Positions 62,418 through 64,000 of a stretch of 64,000 nucleotides of DNA are shown one piece after another. The DNA is from Antiquaquibacter metalliresistens. Lineage in GTDB: Bacteria; Actinomycetota; Actinomycetes; Actinomycetales; Microbacteriaceae. The notes below the pieces were generated by a model. The model did not search any database, was not told the origin of the DNA, and worked only from the letters and a program-made list of their open reading frames with translations. The stretch is taken from NCBI RefSeq assembly GCF_029211225.1, contig NZ_JARGEM010000005.1, positions 244,431-308,430 of the forward strand. Direction: 5' to 3'. Every line of letters begins with the position of its first letter. The stretch's first letter is position 1. Both the position numbers and the translations under genes were made by a program.

Positions 62418-63476
62418 TCAGTGCCCGTGGCGGTGATGCGCATCCGGGTAGTGCGCGTGCGTGTGGGTGATCGGCTCGTGCGTGTGAGCGTGCCGGTGGC
62501 GGGTTCCGGCCGGGACGGGCTCCGGATGATCGTGCTGGTGGTGCTCGTCGTGCACGTGCCAGTGGTCGTGGGTGATCGCCTCGTGGTGGTGCTCGTGGTC
62601 GTGCCGTTCGGTCAGGTGCAGCCAGACCCCGACCGCCATGAGCGCTGCGGCGATCAGCAGCGGCACGGTCACCGCGGCCCCCATGAGCACGGCCAGCAGT
62701 GCCCCGAAGAACGGGGCGACCGAGAAATACGCGCCGGCGCGCGCGGTACCGAGGTGACGCATCGCCACGATGAAGAGCACGAGGCTGACCCCGTAGGCGA
62801 AGAAGCCGCTGAGCATCGCCACGCCGACGCTCAGCGCGGACGGTAACTGCGCGCCGAGCAGGAACGCGATCGCTAGGTTGACGGGGCCTGCGACGCCGCC
62901 CTTGACGGCGGCCAGCCAGCTCGCGTCGGTGAGCGAGATCACTCGGGTGAGGTTGTTGTCGATGGCCCAGCACAGGCAGGCTCCGAGAATCGCCAGTGAC
63001 GGCCACAGCGCACCGAGCTCGGCCCCGGTCGGGATGCTCAAGACCACCGCCCCGGCGACGATCGCCGCCATGCCGAGCGCGATGCGCCGGTCGACGTTCT
63101 CTTTGAACACGAACCACGCGAGCAGCGCCGTGAAGACGCCCTCGGCATTCAGCAGCAGGGATGCCCCGGTCGCAGGCATCCCGGAGAGACCGAACATCAG
63201 CAGCACCGGGCCGAGCACCCCGCCGAATCCGATCGCCCCCGCCAGCGGCAGCAGTTCGCGACGCGAAAGCCGCACGCGGCCGGGTCGAGCGATGAGCCGG
63301 TAGAGCCCGAGCCCCAGGCCGGAGCCGACGTAGAGCAGGCCGGCGAGCATCCACGGGCTCACCGAACCGAGCAGCAGCTTCGCGACCGGAGTGCCGGCGC
63401 CGAACAGCACGGCGGCCGCGAGCGCGGCCTGGATGCCGGGATTCCTGAGGCTCGCGAGACGCATGGTCAATTGCAT
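62418..63476 (-). CDS. EamA/DMT transporter with His-rich C-terminal tail
   Basis: A 352-residue 10-helix drug/metabolite transporter (two EamA repeats: LFGAGTPVAKLLLGSVSPWM and WAIDNNLTRVISLTDASWLA) followed by a tail of about 66 residues with about 25 histidines (for example HDHEHHHEAITHDHWHVHDE). Such tails bind Zn, Ni or Co, so metal or metallophore transport is likely. ATG 63476 overlaps the upstream stop in TGATG, which fixes the start. Confidence 0.85.
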   Translation of the reverse strand: MQLTMRLASLRNPGIQAALAAAVLFGAGTPVAKLLLGSVSPWMLAGLLYVGSGLGLGLYRLIARPGRVRLSRRELLPLAGAIGFGGVLGPVLLMFGLSGMPATGASLLLNAEGVFTALLAWFVFKENVDRRIALGMAAIVAGAVVLSIPTGAELGALWPSLAILGACLCWAIDNNLTRVISLTDASWLAAVKGGVAGPVNLAIAFLLGAQLPSALSVGVAMLSGFFAYGVSLVLFIVAMRHLGTARAGAYFSVAPFFGALLAVLMGAAVTVPLLIAAALMAVGVWLHLTERHDHEHHHEAITHDHWHVHDEHHQHDHPEPVPAGTRHRHAHTHEPITHTHAHYPDAHHRHGH

Positions 63477-63748
63477 CACGGCGCGGTCGACATGCCGCCC
63501 GTCGTTGCGAGTGACTCGCGACAACTGTCGGACACCACCCGCGTCGTGCTCGCCGGATTGCGCACCAGGGCTTGGACAGGACGCGTCGGGCGCAGTTGCA
63601 GATCGCCGCCGCAGTTCGGACAGGCACGCTCGGCAAAGAGCTCGACGCACTCCGGACACCACGTGCACTCGAAGGTGCAGATGTATGCGGCAGCGTGCGG
63701 TGGGAGATCACGGTCGCAGCACTCGCAGTTCGGGCGGATCTCGAGCAT
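63476..63748 (-). CDS. DUF1272 cysteine-rich protein
   Basis: A 90-residue protein of the DUF1272 family: LEIRPNCECCDRDLPPHAAA, ICTFECTWCPECVELFAE and ACPNCGGDLQLRPTRP. Cysteines come in CxxC-type pairs of a likely zinc-binding fold. Function unknown. TAGCCT (63755-63760 on this strand) ends 6 nt before ATG. It is the first gene of a two-gene unit with the His-rich transporter. Confidence 0.88.
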   Translation of the reverse strand: MLEIRPNCECCDRDLPPHAAAYICTFECTWCPECVELFAERACPNCGGDLQLRPTRPVQALVRNPASTTRVVSDSCRESLATTGGMSTAP

Positions 63749-63964
63749 CACCCCAGGCTAGGAACCGGCGGCGCGGATTCCCATCGCTCGTCGGACACCG
63801 TTGCTGGGGTTCCTGCCAATGATCTGTCGTTTCGTGCCCCCAGCAGGATTCGATCCCCTACCGAGCCGCCGATCTGCCGCTTCGCGTCAGCCCGGTCTGC
63901 TCAGGGTGACGTCCCGCTGAGTGGTGGAGTTTCTGGACACCGTGCGAGATCTAGCTGAGTTGAT

Positions 63965-64000
63965 TATGCCGCGGTCAGTTCCGGGATCGCCACCTCCTCG
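63965..64000 (-). CDS. 3' end of an unidentified gene at the window edge (partial)
   Basis: Reading leftwards from base 64000, eleven codons give EEVAIPELTAA and then TAA at 63965-63967. All but one codon end in G or C, so it looks coding. The region 63752-63964 between it and the DUF1272 gene holds no open frame I believe; it contains a TGTCCAGAAACTCCACC-like sequence (minus strand) that could be an insertion-sequence end. The gene cannot be named from 11 residues. Confidence 0.4.

Noticed and set aside
63840..63870. tRNA 3' end or attachment site (GGATTCGATCC)
   Set aside because: The T-loop-like sequence has no matching T-stem on either strand and no acceptor or anticodon arm.

Overview
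The window is typical high-GC actinobacterial chromosome, with strong G/C preference at third codon positions. Gene content and order point to the Microbacteriaceae (Microbacterium/Leifsonia-like): aroA-rsgA-hisN opposite a SigH/RsrA-type pair, a Kgd-type 2-oxoglutarate decarboxylase beside a GuaB1-type protein, tandem DUF21-CBS genes, GTP-dependent PEP carboxykinase opposite a ScfR/RamB-like regulator, and a one-piece tmRNA. Taxonomy is an inference from gene content. Genes are densely packed, with many ATGA/TGATG couplings and 3'-3' overlaps. I see no CRISPR array, prophage, integrative element or complete insertion sequence; the last ~250 bases are the only stretch that looks different.

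Layout. 1-2.6 kb: a septum-formation-type membrane protein, a tandem pair of unknown three-helix membrane proteins and a SIMPL-domain protein. 2.6-4.1 kb: Dyp peroxidase and ssrA, the latter enclosed by a 22-nt inverted repeat. 4.1-9 kb: lipoprotein, hisN, rsgA and aroA on the minus strand, then sigH-rsrA on the plus strand with a SigH-type promoter lying across the aroA start. 9-11.4 kb: ABC exporter pair. 11.4-16.7 kb: kgd and guaB1. 16.7-25.8 kb: two DUF21-CBS proteins, an Old Yellow Enzyme, a HAD hydrolase, NAD(P)HX dehydratase, an amino-acid ABC importer, a GT87-like membrane glycosyltransferase and a thiamine-binding protein. 25.8-33 kb: MFS exporter, a three-gene signalling operon (kinase, kinase-like membrane protein, LuxR regulator), metX and metY. 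33-44.6 kb: PadR plus DHA2 exporter, acyltransferase, SDR, MFS, phosphoribosyltransferase, ung, GNAT, SMR, VOC, a GntR-ABC-permease operon and an amidase. 44.6-54.7 kb: a SIP-like gene behind an iron box, SDR, small HExxH protein, flavin disulfide oxidoreductase, double-DUF4333 lipoprotein, arginase-like enzyme, F420-type reductase, TPM-pspA operon and an ECF sigma operon. 54.8-64 kb: pckG, its divergent regulator, glycerate kinase, PadR-HAAS pair, a cysteine-desulfurase-like protein, a His-rich EamA transporter with a DUF1272 protein, and the partial end of an unidentified gene.

A consistent regulatory pattern is leaderless transcription. At least 20 genes have a TANNNT hexamer ending 5-7 nt before the start codon and no Shine-Dalgarno sequence. 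At three divergent pairs, intergenic length 22-23 bp, the two -10 hexamers overlap and share a central TA. Other regulatory sequences include a SigH-type promoter, a DtxR/IdeR-like iron box, a 32-bp palindrome before the GntR gene, and palindromes at the metY and ScfR-like promoters.
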